This document shows positions 7,441 through 17,112 of a DNA stretch of 64,000 bases, piece by piece. Within the stretch, counting starts at the first letter, position 1; each line of letters starts with the position of its first letter. The notes under the pieces were generated by a model that had not been told where the DNA came from, ran no database searches, and was given only the letters and a program-made list of their open reading frames with translations. The stretch covers positions 3,838,501 to 3,902,500 of the forward strand of contig NZ_CP063231.1 in NCBI RefSeq assembly GCF_023612255.1. Reading direction: 5' to 3'. Origin of the DNA: Luteibacter flocculans (GTDB lineage Bacteria; Pseudomonadota; Gammaproteobacteria; Xanthomonadales; Rhodanobacteraceae). The translations under genes and the position numbers were made by a program.

Positions 7441-8817
7441 ATGACCGACTTCCAGCAACTGTCCCTCTCCCCTGCCCTCCTCGCCGCCGTCGAGGGCATC
7501 GGCTATGCCTCGATGACCTCGATCCAGCGCGAGGCGTTGCCACCCATTCTCGAAGGGCGCGACGTCATTGCCCAGGCGCGCACCGGCAGCGGCAAGACCG
7601 CAGCCTTCGGACTCGGGTTGCTCCAGCGCATCGACGTTGCGGAAGTCCGCCTGCAGGCGCTGGTGCTCTGCCCGACCCGCGAACTGGCGGACCAGGTGAG
7701 CAAGGCCATTCGCCGGCTGGCCGTGAACATACCGAATGTGAAGCTGCTGACGCTGTGCGGCGGCATGCCGCTGGGACCGCAGCTCGCGTCGCTCGAGCAC
7801 GATCCGCATATCGTGGTCGGGACGCCGGGGCGTATTCAGGAGCACCTGAAACGCGGCAGCCTGCACGGCGGCGGCATCAAGGTGCTGGTGCTGGATGAGG
7901 CGGACCGCATGCTCGACATGGGCTTCGAAGAAGCCATGGACGACATCGTCAAGCGCATTTCCAAGCACCACCAGACGCTGCTTTTCTCTGCCACTTACCC
8001 CGATGCGATCCGTGCCGTCAGTGGGCGCATGCAGCAGAACCCCGTAACCATCACGGTCGAGCAAACCCACGACGAAAGCAGTATCGAGCAGCGCGTCGTG
8101 GAGGCGGAACCCACAGTCAAGGCCGACGTGCTCGCACGCATCCTTACGCATGAGAAGCCCGAGGCGGCGCTGGTGTTCTGCAACATGCGCAAGGACACCG
8201 AAAGCGTGGCCGCAGAGCTGGACCGACGCGGTTTTTCCGCGCTGGCCCTGCATGGCGATCTCGACCAACGCGATCGCGACGAGGTCCTGGTGCGTTTCGC
8301 CAACCGCAGCTGCACCGTGCTCGTGGCGACCGACGTTGCGGCGCGCGGTCTGGACATCGCCGATCTCCCGCTGGTGGTGAGCTACGACGTGGCCCATGAC
8401 GCGGACACCCATACCCATCGCGTCGGCCGTACCGGTCGTGCAGGGGCCACGGGTCTTGCCATCGTGCTCGCCGGTTCGCGCGACCTCAACAAGCTGCGCG
8501 CGATCGAGGAACGCCTTGGAGCGCCTCTGGCGCGTTACCCGGCCAAGCCGGCGGGCGACGGCCGCAAGGTGTTGAACCTTGCTCCGATGAAGACCCTGGT
8601 GATCGACGGCGGTCGAAAGGACAAGATGCGCCCCGGCGACATCCTGGGCGCATTGACCGGTGATGCGGGGCTCGACGGCAAGGACATCGGCAAGATCGAC
8701 GTCTACGCAACGCGTGCCTACGTCGCCATCCGTCGCGATCTCGCCAACAAGGCACTGGAGCGTTTGCGCGCCGGAAGGATCAAGGGCCGCAATTTCCGTG
8801 TACGTCCACTGGGCTGA
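7441..8817 (+). CDS. dbpA: ATP-dependent RNA helicase DbpA
   Basis: DbpA is a DEAD-box helicase that acts late in 50S assembly and is targeted to hairpin 92 of 23S rRNA. The 458-residue protein shows the Q motif (GYASMTSIQREALP), Walker A ARTGSGKT (46-53), PTREL, GTPGR, DEAD (VLDEADRMLDMGF), SAT, and the helicase C domain ending in HRVGRTGRAG. The C-terminal DbpA RNA-binding domain (about 385-458, KMRPGDILGALTG...) distinguishes it from RhlE or SrmB. I chose ATG 7441 (MTDFQQLSL) over an in-frame GTG at 7426, since it matches family N-termini. It is convergent with hrpB. Confidence 0.95.
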   Translation: MTDFQQLSLSPALLAAVEGIGYASMTSIQREALPPILEGRDVIAQARTGSGKTAAFGLGLLQRIDVAEVRLQALVLCPTRELADQVSKAIRRLAVNIPNVKLLTLCGGMPLGPQLASLEHDPHIVVGTPGRIQEHLKRGSLHGGGIKVLVLDEADRMLDMGFEEAMDDIVKRISKHHQTLLFSATYPDAIRAVSGRMQQNPVTITVEQTHDESSIEQRVVEAEPTVKADVLARILTHEKPEAALVFCNMRKDTESVAAELDRRGFSALALHGDLDQRDRDEVLVRFANRSCTVLVATDVAARGLDIADLPLVVSYDVAHDADTHTHRVGRTGRAGATGLAIVLAGSRDLNKLRAIEERLGAPLARYPAKPAGDGRKVLNLAPMKTLVIDGGRKDKMRPGDILGALTGDAGLDGKDIGKIDVYATRAYVAIRRDLANKALERLRAGRIKGRNFRVRPLG

Positions 8818-8897
8818 TTGCGCGACCGCGTGACGGCGCGGGCTGTAGAACCGACGCGCCGCGCGTTGCCATCGCCGAACTTACGGCGTCTTCTGCC

Positions 8898-11408
8898 TCA
8901 GGTACCCCGCGGCTTCGCGCGATGCGTCGCCGCTGCGGTCCATGGGTCGTCGGGCCACGGGTGCCGAGGGTAGCGGCCCTTCAGCTCTTTCTTGACCTCC
9001 GGATACGTGCGGTCCCAGAACCCCGCGAGATCCTGCGTGACCTGAATGGGTCTTCCGGCGGGCGACAGCAGGTGCAACATGACCGGCACCCGCCCGTCAG
9101 CGACGCGCGGCGTGTCGGCAAGGCCGAACAATTCCTGCAGCTTGACCGCAAGCACCGGAGGCGCACCGGGATCGTCGACGCGCGTGCCGTAGTCGAGGCG
9201 CCGGGTCATACCGCTGGGTACCTTCAACTCATCGGGTGCATGTGCGTCCAGCGCACGTCGCTGCTCATAGTCGAGCATCGATGCGAGCGCCTGTGACAGC
9301 TCGGCCGCCTGCAACGCATCGAGGCGGCGCTTGCCACTCAGATGCGGCGCCAACCAGCGCTCCAGATCGCGCAGCAACGCTTCGTCGCCAACATCCGGCA
9401 AGCCCAGTTCGGGACGCCAGGTGCGCAGCGCGTCGATGCGACCACGCAAGCGCAGGGCCTGCTCGGTCCACGGCAGCGATGACAGTCCCCGCGCGCGGAT
9501 CGCCGCGAGCAGGGCGGCCGTCGCATCCTCATTCGTGAGCTGGACGGGTCGCCGGGACATCAGCAGCGCGTCGAAGCGGCGCTCCTCGAAGCCTTCCGCG
9601 ATCTGTCGCTCTTCGTCCCAACGCAAGACGCGGCTGACCACGAAGCGCTCTCGGTGGTCGCGTTCGAGCACGGCGGGGTCGAACGGGGCCGCGGCAAACA
9701 CCAGGCTGTCGCGCGCCTCCAGGCGAAGATCGAGCACCACGAGCCAGGGCTCGCCATGCAGTGCGCTGTTCTCATGCAAGCGCGCGCCTCGTCCGTTGGC
9801 GAGTTGATAGCGCGTCGCTTGGGCTTCGTCACGACGGGCCACGCGATCCGGAAAGGCGTGCACGAGCAGATCGCCGATGGCGTGGCTATCCGGTACGCCG
9901 CTAGCCGCCGTGCGTATGCCTAGGCGGCGTCGCCAGCCCGCCGAGGCTTTCTCGATCGCAGCCAGCGCCCCGACGTCGGCCGAACCCGCACGGGCGGCAC
10001 GCGCCCCGCCATCGCGCCAAAGATGCAGCGCGGCGACGCGTTGACGAAAGTCATCGGTCCGTCCTTGCTCGCCGCGCAGCGGTGAGCGCGCCTCGACCAA
10101 GGCGAGGAGATCGGCCACCAACGCGCGGTGCGTCGTCGGCGCACGCAGGGCCGCCGCCGCCAGACGCGGCGTGGCGCCCAGCGCCAGCATGTCGCGGCCC
10201 AATGCTGTGATGGCGTCGGTCTCGTCGAGCGCCCCCAGTCGACGTAACAACTCACGGGCCTGGCCCATCGCACCGGCGGGGGGACGATCGAGCCACGGCA
10301 GATCGTCGCTGCCCCAGCCCGCGAGTTCGAGCGCAAGTCCCGACAGTTCGCTGTGCTCGATTTCCGCCGTGCGCGAAGGCTCCAGGCGGCGACTCTGCGG
10401 CCAGAGCCGATACGCGACGCCTTCCGCCACGCGCCCCGCACGTCCGGCACGCTGGTCGGCCGACGCCTGGGAAATGGTCACCGTATCCAATCGGGCAAAG
10501 CCGGTGTTCGGATCGAAGCGCGGTTCGCGCGCGAGCCCGCTGTCGATCACGGCGCGAATGCCCGGCAAGGTCACGCTCGACTCGGCGACATTGGTGGCGA
10601 GTACGACGCGGCGTACTCCCGCATCCGCAGGTGTGAGCGCCAGCTGCTGTTCGGCGAGGCTCAATTCGCCGTGCAACGCAACCACTTCCACGTCGTCCGC
10701 CACGCGTTCGAGCATGCTGCGCAGTCGTTCGATCTCGCGGCGTCCAGGGAGAAACGCGAGCACGTCGCCATCGGTTTCACGCAACGCCTGTACCACGGTG
10801 CGCGCCATGTGCTGTTCGGTCGTTTCCTGCGCGCGAGCGGGTGGGTATTCCAAGCGAACGGGGTAGCTGCGACCAGGGCTGCTGAGGCGCGGCGCGTCCA
10901 GCCATTGCGCGATGCGCTCGCCATCGAGCGTGGCCGACATGACCAGCAGGCGAAGGTCGGGCCGGAGGCTGGCCTGTACGTCGAGCGCCAGCGCCGCACC
11001 GAGATCGCCCGCCAGATGCCGCTCGTGGAATTCGTCGAAAAGGATCGCGCCCACGCCTTCGAGCGTCGGGTCATCCTGGATCATTCGCCCGAGGATGCCT
11101 TCCGTCACCACCTCGATACGCGTGCGCGGCCCCACCCGCGACTCGAAGCGGATGCGATAGCCGACGGTCTCGCCGACCTCCTCGCCAAGCTGCCGCGCCA
11201 TGAACGAAGCGGCGGCACGCGCCGCGATACGGCGCGGTTCCAGCATGACGATGCGCATGCCTGCCAGCCAAGGCGCATGCAGCAGCGCGAGTGGCACCTG
11301 GGTGGTCTTGCCGGCGCCTGGCGGCGCTTCCAGAACGAGGCGCGGGCGGTCGGCCAACGACGCCACAATCTCGGGCAGCAACGATGAAATGGGAAAGACG
11401 GGGTCCAT
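8898..11408 (-). CDS. hrpB: ATP-dependent helicase HrpB
   Basis: This is an 836-residue DExH helicase of the HrpB group, normal for the family (about 810-840). Motifs in order are Walker A APPGAGKTT (28-36), DEFHER near 125, MSATLDG, the helicase C domain with QRAGRAGRVAEG, then HA2, and the HrpB-specific C-terminal domain with RPIQVTQDLAGFW near the end. It is a cytoplasmic RNA helicase of uncertain substrate; the E. coli homologue is non-essential. It lies 66 bases downstream of gspD on the same strand and might be read through from the T2SS operon, but the roles are unrelated. Confidence 0.93.
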   Translation of the reverse strand: MDPVFPISSLLPEIVASLADRPRLVLEAPPGAGKTTQVPLALLHAPWLAGMRIVMLEPRRIAARAAASFMARQLGEEVGETVGYRIRFESRVGPRTRIEVVTEGILGRMIQDDPTLEGVGAILFDEFHERHLAGDLGAALALDVQASLRPDLRLLVMSATLDGERIAQWLDAPRLSSPGRSYPVRLEYPPARAQETTEQHMARTVVQALRETDGDVLAFLPGRREIERLRSMLERVADDVEVVALHGELSLAEQQLALTPADAGVRRVVLATNVAESSVTLPGIRAVIDSGLAREPRFDPNTGFARLDTVTISQASADQRAGRAGRVAEGVAYRLWPQSRRLEPSRTAEIEHSELSGLALELAGWGSDDLPWLDRPPAGAMGQARELLRRLGALDETDAITALGRDMLALGATPRLAAAALRAPTTHRALVADLLALVEARSPLRGEQGRTDDFRQRVAALHLWRDGGARAARAGSADVGALAAIEKASAGWRRRLGIRTAASGVPDSHAIGDLLVHAFPDRVARRDEAQATRYQLANGRGARLHENSALHGEPWLVVLDLRLEARDSLVFAAAPFDPAVLERDHRERFVVSRVLRWDEERQIAEGFEERRFDALLMSRRPVQLTNEDATAALLAAIRARGLSSLPWTEQALRLRGRIDALRTWRPELGLPDVGDEALLRDLERWLAPHLSGKRRLDALQAAELSQALASMLDYEQRRALDAHAPDELKVPSGMTRRLDYGTRVDDPGAPPVLAVKLQELFGLADTPRVADGRVPVMLHLLSPAGRPIQVTQDLAGFWDRTYPEVKKELKGRYPRHPWPDDPWTAAATHRAKPRGT

Positions 11409-11474
11409 GCGCGGCTATGTTACGCAACGCTGCGCAGGGACGCCCGTCGAACGCGGACCGGCAAGGCTGTTGTC

Positions 11475-13676
11475 CTAACCTCCGGCCACAATCTCCTCGT
11501 TCGCGGACTTCGCGCCTTCCGCCCCAGGCTCGAACGGTCGCAACGAGCGGAATGCACGTCGGTAGTCGTCGGACACGCGCTTGGCGTCCTCGCCATTGGT
11601 GATGACCTTCGGCGTGATGAGCACGAGCAGTTCGGTGCGCGAACGCTGGTCCGTGCGGTCCCGGAACAGCGCTCCCAGCAGCGGGATGCGCGACAACCCG
11701 GGCACCCCATTCTGTTCCTGCGTGTCGAGTTCGCGAATCAATCCACCCAAGAGCACGGTCTGCCCGCTCTGCACGGCGACCTGCGTGGTCAACTTGCGTT
11801 TGACGATCGGCAGATTCTGTCCCGCCGCCGCCGTATCGGGACGACTCACCTCCTGCGAGACATCGAGGTAGACCAGACCACCCGGATTGACCCGCGGTCG
11901 CACGTCGAGAATGACGCCGGTGTCCTTGTACTCCACCTGCCCCACCGAGCCATTTCCGCCAAGCGCCGTGTTCACATAAGTCTGCGTCACCGGGATCTGA
12001 TCGCCCACCTGGATACGCGCCTTGCGATTGTTGACGACGACCAGCGACGGCGCGGAGAGGATCTTGGTGTTGGTGTCGCGTTCCATGGCACGGAGCGCGA
12101 CTTGCACTTCCTTGTTGATGAACGAGTAGAAGAAGGTGTCGGGCCGCGTAGAGATGGCCGGCGCCGAGCCCAACGCCCATTGCTGCTTGTTCCCTGGCTG
12201 CGCCACCTCGCCACCACCGCCGGCCAGGCCCTCCAGGTACCACTGCACGCCGAAGCGGAAGGAATCGCGCAATGCCACTTCGAGGATTCGGGTCTCGATC
12301 TGGACCTGGAGAGGCACCGCGTCGAGACGTTCGATGGCATCGCGAATCTCCGCCCACTGCGAGGGCCGCGCGCGCACCATGAGCTGGTTGTTCGCATCGA
12401 TCGCGGTGATGCGGAGGTCGCCCTGCCCCTGGCCGCCGCTGGACGACGATGGCGTGCTGGTCGGTGCCTGGAAGAAGTCGGACGACTCTTCTGGCAAATC
12501 GCCGCCTCCCGACAGTTCGTTCGTATCGCCGCCGTTGCCGAGGTCGCTGCCGAGCGACGCCGGCGTGAGCCCAGGGGCCAAACGCGGTGCCGTATCACCT
12601 GCGACGGAGCCACCAAACACGTTTCCGACGTATCTCGCGACGTCCGAAGCGAGGAGGTGACGCACCTCATAGACGAACAGGCGCGGCTCGTTGCCACCGC
12701 CGCGGTCGATGCGCGCCACCCAGTCCCCCACCTGATCGAGATGTTCCGCGCGCTTTGCGATCACCACGATGGCATTCGTCCGTTGGATCGGAATGAAACG
12801 AAACATCCCGGCCATGGGGGTACCGCTTTTCTCGCCGAACATCGATTCCAGCGCAGGCAGAAGCTCGCCCACCGTGGCGTTCTTCAGGCTGAATACACCG
12901 ACGGACATGCCACTCACCCAGTCGACGTCGAAGGTGTCCACGGTCTCCTGGTAGTTTTCGAGCTCGTCTCGCGTGCCCGCCACGACAAGGAGATTGCGCG
13001 CCGGATCCGTCAGGAGAATCGCACCCGGCGTGACGAACGGTTCGAGCAGCTTGGCCATCGTCGGTGCCGCGACGTGCTGAAGCGGGAACAACCGCGCCCC
13101 CATACCCGCGGCCGGCCGCGCCGCTTTGAGCTTCGGCGCCAGATGACCCGCCACCGCGCGGCTGGCGGGCAGGATGCTGTAGCGTCCCTGGTCGCGGATG
13201 AGCGCGTTTCCTGTCCACGAAAGCAGGGTTTCCAGAATAGGCAGCGCCTCATCGCGTCGCACCGGCTTCGCCGTGGAAAACGAGATCGATCCCGCGACGC
13301 CGGGCGCCACCGAATAGTTGACATCGAGCAGGTCGCCAAGGACGGCCTTCACGACCGCCTCGATGGGCTGGTTTTCGAAGTTGAGCGTCACCGAGCCCTC
13401 GCCCTTCGCTTCGGGCCGGGGTGTGTCGACCATGCGGGGGCGAATGAAGCGTCCGCTGCCGCGGTAGACGTCTTCGCCTGGGCCGGTGTCGCGCTTGGCG
13501 TCGAAGTCCACTTTGGGCGCATCTCCCGCGAGCGGGAGGGAACCGGGGGCCGATCTTTCGACACCGACGAGCGCTTCGCGCTCCAACGCGCCGGGATCGG
13601 GCTTTGCCTTATTCGGGGCGCAAGCCACCGTCAACATGGCCGTGGCGACGGCCATGCCGAGCATTCCGCGTTTCAT
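11475..13676 (-). CDS. gspD: Type II secretion secretin GspD (XpsD)
   Basis: GspD forms the multimeric outer-membrane channel of the T2SS. The 733-residue protein has a lipoprotein-like signal peptide ending MLTVACAP (XpsD is a lipoprotein), N0/N1-type domains (about 95-330), a Gly/Ser-rich linker (about 395-420), and a secretin core with VGDQIPVTQTY, VKRKLTTQVAVQSGQTVLLGGL and VPGLSRIPLLGALF near the C-terminus. The start has a strong GGAAGGAGG ribosome-binding site just upstream. It is the last gene of the operon, in the Xanthomonas position after gspN; most Proteobacteria place gspD second. Confidence 0.95.
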   Translation of the reverse strand: MKRGMLGMAVATAMLTVACAPNKAKPDPGALEREALVGVERSAPGSLPLAGDAPKVDFDAKRDTGPGEDVYRGSGRFIRPRMVDTPRPEAKGEGSVTLNFENQPIEAVVKAVLGDLLDVNYSVAPGVAGSISFSTAKPVRRDEALPILETLLSWTGNALIRDQGRYSILPASRAVAGHLAPKLKAARPAAGMGARLFPLQHVAAPTMAKLLEPFVTPGAILLTDPARNLLVVAGTRDELENYQETVDTFDVDWVSGMSVGVFSLKNATVGELLPALESMFGEKSGTPMAGMFRFIPIQRTNAIVVIAKRAEHLDQVGDWVARIDRGGGNEPRLFVYEVRHLLASDVARYVGNVFGGSVAGDTAPRLAPGLTPASLGSDLGNGGDTNELSGGGDLPEESSDFFQAPTSTPSSSSGGQGQGDLRITAIDANNQLMVRARPSQWAEIRDAIERLDAVPLQVQIETRILEVALRDSFRFGVQWYLEGLAGGGGEVAQPGNKQQWALGSAPAISTRPDTFFYSFINKEVQVALRAMERDTNTKILSAPSLVVVNNRKARIQVGDQIPVTQTYVNTALGGNGSVGQVEYKDTGVILDVRPRVNPGGLVYLDVSQEVSRPDTAAAGQNLPIVKRKLTTQVAVQSGQTVLLGGLIRELDTQEQNGVPGLSRIPLLGALFRDRTDQRSRTELLVLITPKVITNGEDAKRVSDDYRRAFRSLRPFEPGAEGAKSANEEIVAGG

Positions 13677-13714
13677 GTGTCCTACCTCCTTCCCTGGGGG
13701 CGCGATAGCGCCCG

Positions 13715-14473
13715 CTACTGCGAATCCAATGCCTGCTGTTGTCGCTGCTGCTGTTCCATGCGGCGCTTTTGCACGGCCTGCTTCAGCGCCTCAATACGTG
13801 CACGTTGCAATGCGTCGTCGTCCTGCCGGGGCGGGGCCTGGCGCGTGGCGGCGGGCGCGGGGCTCGGCAGGGCCGGGCCCGTCATGCCGCTTCCGCCCTG
13901 CCGCTGAATGGTCATGCCGCCAGGCTGCATGCGCGGCGGTGCCGCGGGCGAGGCCGGCGGCATGCCAGGCTGCTGACCCTTCGTGGGGGCATCCGGCGCA
14001 GCAACCTTCAAGGTGAGCTCGCGGCGTTCGCCACCGTTCTCGAAGAACGCGCTGCGTGCCGAAAGCGATGCCAGTACCCAATGGCTGTCGGCGAGTGAGG
14101 CACCCTCCTTCACTCGCACTGTGGTGTCTTTGCTCCGGTCGCGCAGCAAGGCCATGCGCAGGCCCGGCGTGACGATGATGCCGGTGAGTTCGAGGTCGCC
14201 GATGTTGCCCGATGCGTCGCCGGCATCTGCCACTGCCGCGGGTTTGCGATCGGTCATGAACAGCGGGCGGCCCCACACTTCGGCAAAGCGAGCCAAGGGC
14301 GACGTTGGCGGCAACTGCACCGGTCGCACGGCTGGCAAAGGCTCCGGCGTGCCCGGGGCATCCCAATGCACGCCGCGACCGACGCCGAGCAGCAGGGAGA
14401 CCACGAGCGCGGCAAGCAGCGCGGCTCCGACCGCGAGGATCGGTGTGAGGCGACGTTGTCCTGCGGCGTTCAC
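13715..14473 (-). CDS. xpsN: T2SS inner-membrane linker with GspC-like domain (XpsN type)
   Basis: This 252-residue bitopic inner-membrane protein starts at a GTG that overlaps the gspM stop (GTGA). A membrane helix (ILAVGAALLAALVVSLLLGVG) follows a short cytoplasmic tail. Residues about 60-165 (SPLARFAEVWGRPLF...LTGIIVTPGLRMALLRD) resemble the GspC homology region that contacts the secretin. The C-terminal third is rich in Pro, Gln and Arg and ends in a Q/R coiled-coil-like tract. In Xanthomonas, XpsN at this position bridges XpsL/M and XpsD. No separate gspC is present, so this protein probably fills that role. The name is by position plus domain. Confidence 0.82.
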   Translation of the reverse strand: MNAAGQRRLTPILAVGAALLAALVVSLLLGVGRGVHWDAPGTPEPLPAVRPVQLPPTSPLARFAEVWGRPLFMTDRKPAAVADAGDASGNIGDLELTGIIVTPGLRMALLRDRSKDTTVRVKEGASLADSHWVLASLSARSAFFENGGERRELTLKVAAPDAPTKGQQPGMPPASPAAPPRMQPGGMTIQRQGGSGMTGPALPSPAPAATRQAPPRQDDDALQRARIEALKQAVQKRRMEQQQRQQQALDSQ

Positions 14474-15066
14474 GAGGCCACCTTCGTTGCGCGCGGCGCG
14501 TGGATGTAACCGGATACGGTGAACTGCACTTCCATCGGAGCGGACGTACCGGCGCGCGCGGCGACCGGATTCCGATAGATGCTGAAATCCTCGATGAAGA
14601 GATACGGCGTCGCTTCCTCGATGTCGTGCAGCACAGCCGTCATCGGTTCCATCTGGCAGCGCAGGCTGATGTTGACGGTGACCTTGCGATACGGCTCGCC
14701 CGCCTTCTCCTGGCTCGGCACCGGCATCTTCTGCACGACGTCGCATGCGCCGCCGTCGTGATGCGCGGCGGCCACATCGACGATGCGCTGCATGAGGCCC
14801 GCCGCTGCCGCGTTGGTGTCGTCGCCGGGCAGAAAGGCGTCACTGCGTGTCTGGCCTTGCTCGAGCGATGCGAGGCGCTTTTCGAGTTGCGGACGTTCGG
14901 CAATGGCCGCAGCGAAGCGTCGCTGTGTATCGCGCAGATCGGCCATCTCGTCGGCGATCGCCAGCTGCGGCGCCACGAACCACCAGTGAATCAACGCGAA
15001 GTAGCCGATGACGAACGCCACCACCAGCAGCAGAACAGCGGCGAGGCGGGATTCAGCGGGTTTCAT
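14470..15066 (-). CDS. gspM: T2SS protein GspM
   Basis: This 198-residue bitopic membrane protein has a helix near the N-terminus (RLAAVLLLVVAFVIGYFALIHW), followed by a coiled-coil stretch (DEMADLRDTQRRFAAAIAERPQLEKRLASLEQ) and a periplasmic ferredoxin-like domain. It binds GspL in the inner-membrane platform. I chose the ATG at 15066; an in-frame GTG at 15072 is an alternative. Both overlap the end of gspL. Length and layout match XpsM-type proteins, which are weakly conserved, so assignment rests partly on operon position. Confidence 0.86.
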   Translation of the reverse strand: MKPAESRLAAVLLLVVAFVIGYFALIHWWFVAPQLAIADEMADLRDTQRRFAAAIAERPQLEKRLASLEQGQTRSDAFLPGDDTNAAAAGLMQRIVDVAAAHHDGGACDVVQKMPVPSQEKAGEPYRKVTVNISLRCQMEPMTAVLHDIEEATPYLFIEDFSIYRNPVAARAGTSAPMEVQFTVSGYIHAPRATKVAS

Positions 15067-16261
15067 TCGCACGAGGGCTCTCCTGCTTGGGCTCCGCCTT
15101 CATGGCGTTGTCCGGCTTGGACGGCTCCGGCTTGACGCTCTCCGGCTTCGGCACCGATGCCTTCGCCTGCATGTAGAAGCGTTCCTTGCCCGAGGTGGGA
15201 TCGGTCTGGATCGTGCCCTGGAAGCTCGGATCGCCGATGGTCTTCGCACCTTTCAATGCGTCGATGAGGCGAGCCGCCTGCGGGCTCTGCCCCTGAAACC
15301 CGAGCTGGCCGCTGCCGTTGAGCGTGAAGCGTTCGAGCCAGGTGTCGTCGGGCAGGCGCCGGGTCAGTTCTTCCAGCACCGGCAACACCGACGGCGATTC
15401 AGCCTTCTTGCGCGCGAGGAAACCGGACGCGCCGGCGCTCTCCGTCAAGCGCTGACGTAGCGCCGAGACGCGCTGTGCGTCCGCACGCAGGGATTCGACG
15501 CTGGCACGCATGTCTTCCAGTGCCGCGCTGCGATTGTGCAGCCACGTGGCCATCGCGGCGAACACGAGCAGCACAATGACGACGGCAAGCGCGGCGTTGA
15601 GACGTCGGCGGCGATCGACGCGGCGCGGTGCACGTGCAGGAGGCAGCAGATCGAGCCCGGCCAGCGCATGACCATCGGCCACGTCCACCCGATCGGGCTG
15701 GACGCCTAACGCGGCGAGTTCGTCCAGCAGCGGGTCCAACGTCGAACGCGGCGTTGCCGCCAGCTCGGCCACGAAGCGACCTTCGGGCGCAGGCTCGTCC
15801 AGTTCGCGCACACCATAGTGAATGTCCTCCGCACGGAACGGGGTCTGGCGGTCAAGGTCGAAGCCGACCACCTGGCGGAGGTTGTCGCGCGCGGCCACCG
15901 GAAGGACCAGGCGGCGGCGAAGCACCTGCGCCGCTGGAAGCACGAGCGCGATGCGACGGTCCGCGGGATCGGCTTCCGCAAGCGCGTGCGCCATGACGCC
16001 CGAGCGATGTTCCACGGCATCGGTATGTGCGGCTTCGACGACAGGTGACGCCTCACCCGCACGCCGCAACTGCCAGCGATCGGTCAGCCGCTCGACCGCA
16101 TACCAACGCTCGCCACCGGCGAAGGCCAAGCGCCAGCGCACGGGCACGAACGTCGAGAGTTCAGCGCTCCACCAGCGCAGGAACCCGGGCAGCGGGCTGC
16201 CACGCCACGCCCGACGCAGGCGGTCGAGCTGAAGCTGCGAGGCGTCCTGCAATGTCGTCAT
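15053..16261 (-). CDS. gspL: T2SS protein GspL
   Basis: GspL recruits the GspE ATPase to the membrane. This 402-residue protein has an N-terminal cytoplasmic actin-like domain (roughly 30-205, including VLPAAQVLRRRLVLPVAARD), a single membrane helix (LNAALAVVIVLLVFAAMATWL, about 222-242), a coiled-coil region, and a PilN-like periplasmic domain (LPDDTWLERFTLNGSGQLGFQG). The C-terminal 35 residues are a Lys/Pro/Glu-rich tail. It overlaps gspK by 4 bases at its start and gspM at its end. Confidence 0.9.
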   Translation of the reverse strand: MTTLQDASQLQLDRLRRAWRGSPLPGFLRWWSAELSTFVPVRWRLAFAGGERWYAVERLTDRWQLRRAGEASPVVEAAHTDAVEHRSGVMAHALAEADPADRRIALVLPAAQVLRRRLVLPVAARDNLRQVVGFDLDRQTPFRAEDIHYGVRELDEPAPEGRFVAELAATPRSTLDPLLDELAALGVQPDRVDVADGHALAGLDLLPPARAPRRVDRRRRLNAALAVVIVLLVFAAMATWLHNRSAALEDMRASVESLRADAQRVSALRQRLTESAGASGFLARKKAESPSVLPVLEELTRRLPDDTWLERFTLNGSGQLGFQGQSPQAARLIDALKGAKTIGDPSFQGTIQTDPTSGKERFYMQAKASVPKPESVKPEPSKPDNAMKAEPKQESPRANETR

Positions 16262-17112
16262 TCAACGTCTCCTTCGCGCCAACGCAATACCGCGTAGGGC
16301 TGATTTCCGGATCTTATCCCACGGAGTCGGACGGTCGATGTAAGGGAACTCCGGGTTCCGTCGTCAAGGATCGCCTCCGCTCGTATCGTGTGCGTGACAC
16401 CGTTGCCACCCGCGATCGCCGCACCGTTGGCCTGGCCGCGGCTCGCGAGAATCGCATCGGCTCCGGCCTGGCCCAGGCCGGGAATGGCAGCGAGCGCGAG
16501 CGGCTGTGCGTGTTCGGTGTTGGGCCGCTCGCGACCGGACCAGATGGTCAGTGCCGGCGCTACGGCAGCCCAAAGGGAGGATGTCATCCCAAGCACCATG
16601 CGCGCTTCCTCGACCGTGGCGAAAGGACCATTGCGTGGGCCATACGGCAAGCCCGCGGCCTCGTATTGCGGCTTCTTCGCACCATTGGGCGATGCCGCGT
16701 CGCCCGGTCGGCGCCAGTCCTGAACGGCCGCAGAGAGTGCCTTGGCCTTGTCGTCGGTCGCGCCCGCCGCCTTGAACAGGCCGGCGAGCACATCGCCGGA
16801 GGCGGCATTGAGATCGACCTTGCCGTCTTCGTCGACGATGGTGATGGTGACCTGCGCATCGTCGAAGGCGAAGAGGTAGGGCCTGCCGTCCGCAATCCAG
16901 CGGGACGCGACGTCGGTACTCTGCAGGCCTTCGATCGCGCGCATCACGCCGGCTTCCGCCGCGTAATGCGCACGCGTCTGCGCGAACTGGTAGCGGGCCT
17001 GCAAGCCCTCGGTCCGCGCCAGCGCGGCGAAGCCGCCAAGCATGATCGCCAGCAACGTGCAGCCCCACAGCACGATCAGGAGCGCGACGCCCCGCTCGCG
17101 ACGCCCACTCAT
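16258..17112 (-). CDS. gspK: T2SS minor pseudopilin GspK
   Basis: GspK caps the pseudopilus tip together with GspI and GspJ. The 284-residue protein begins MSGRRERGVALLIVLWGCTLLA. The prepilin cleavage site RG|VALLI lacks the Glu at +5, a known peculiarity of GspK. The large periplasmic insert includes two helix-hairpin-helix-like stretches (VDLNAASGDVLAGLFKAAG; LALAAIPGLGQAGADAIL). I chose the start at 17112, which overlaps the gspJ stop by 4 bases. Longer readings upstream run through gspJ in another frame. Confidence 0.92.
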   Translation of the reverse strand: MSGRRERGVALLIVLWGCTLLAIMLGGFAALARTEGLQARYQFAQTRAHYAAEAGVMRAIEGLQSTDVASRWIADGRPYLFAFDDAQVTITIVDEDGKVDLNAASGDVLAGLFKAAGATDDKAKALSAAVQDWRRPGDAASPNGAKKPQYEAAGLPYGPRNGPFATVEEARMVLGMTSSLWAAVAPALTIWSGRERPNTEHAQPLALAAIPGLGQAGADAILASRGQANGAAIAGGNGVTHTIRAEAILDDGTRSSLTSTVRLRGIRSGNQPYAVLRWREGDVE

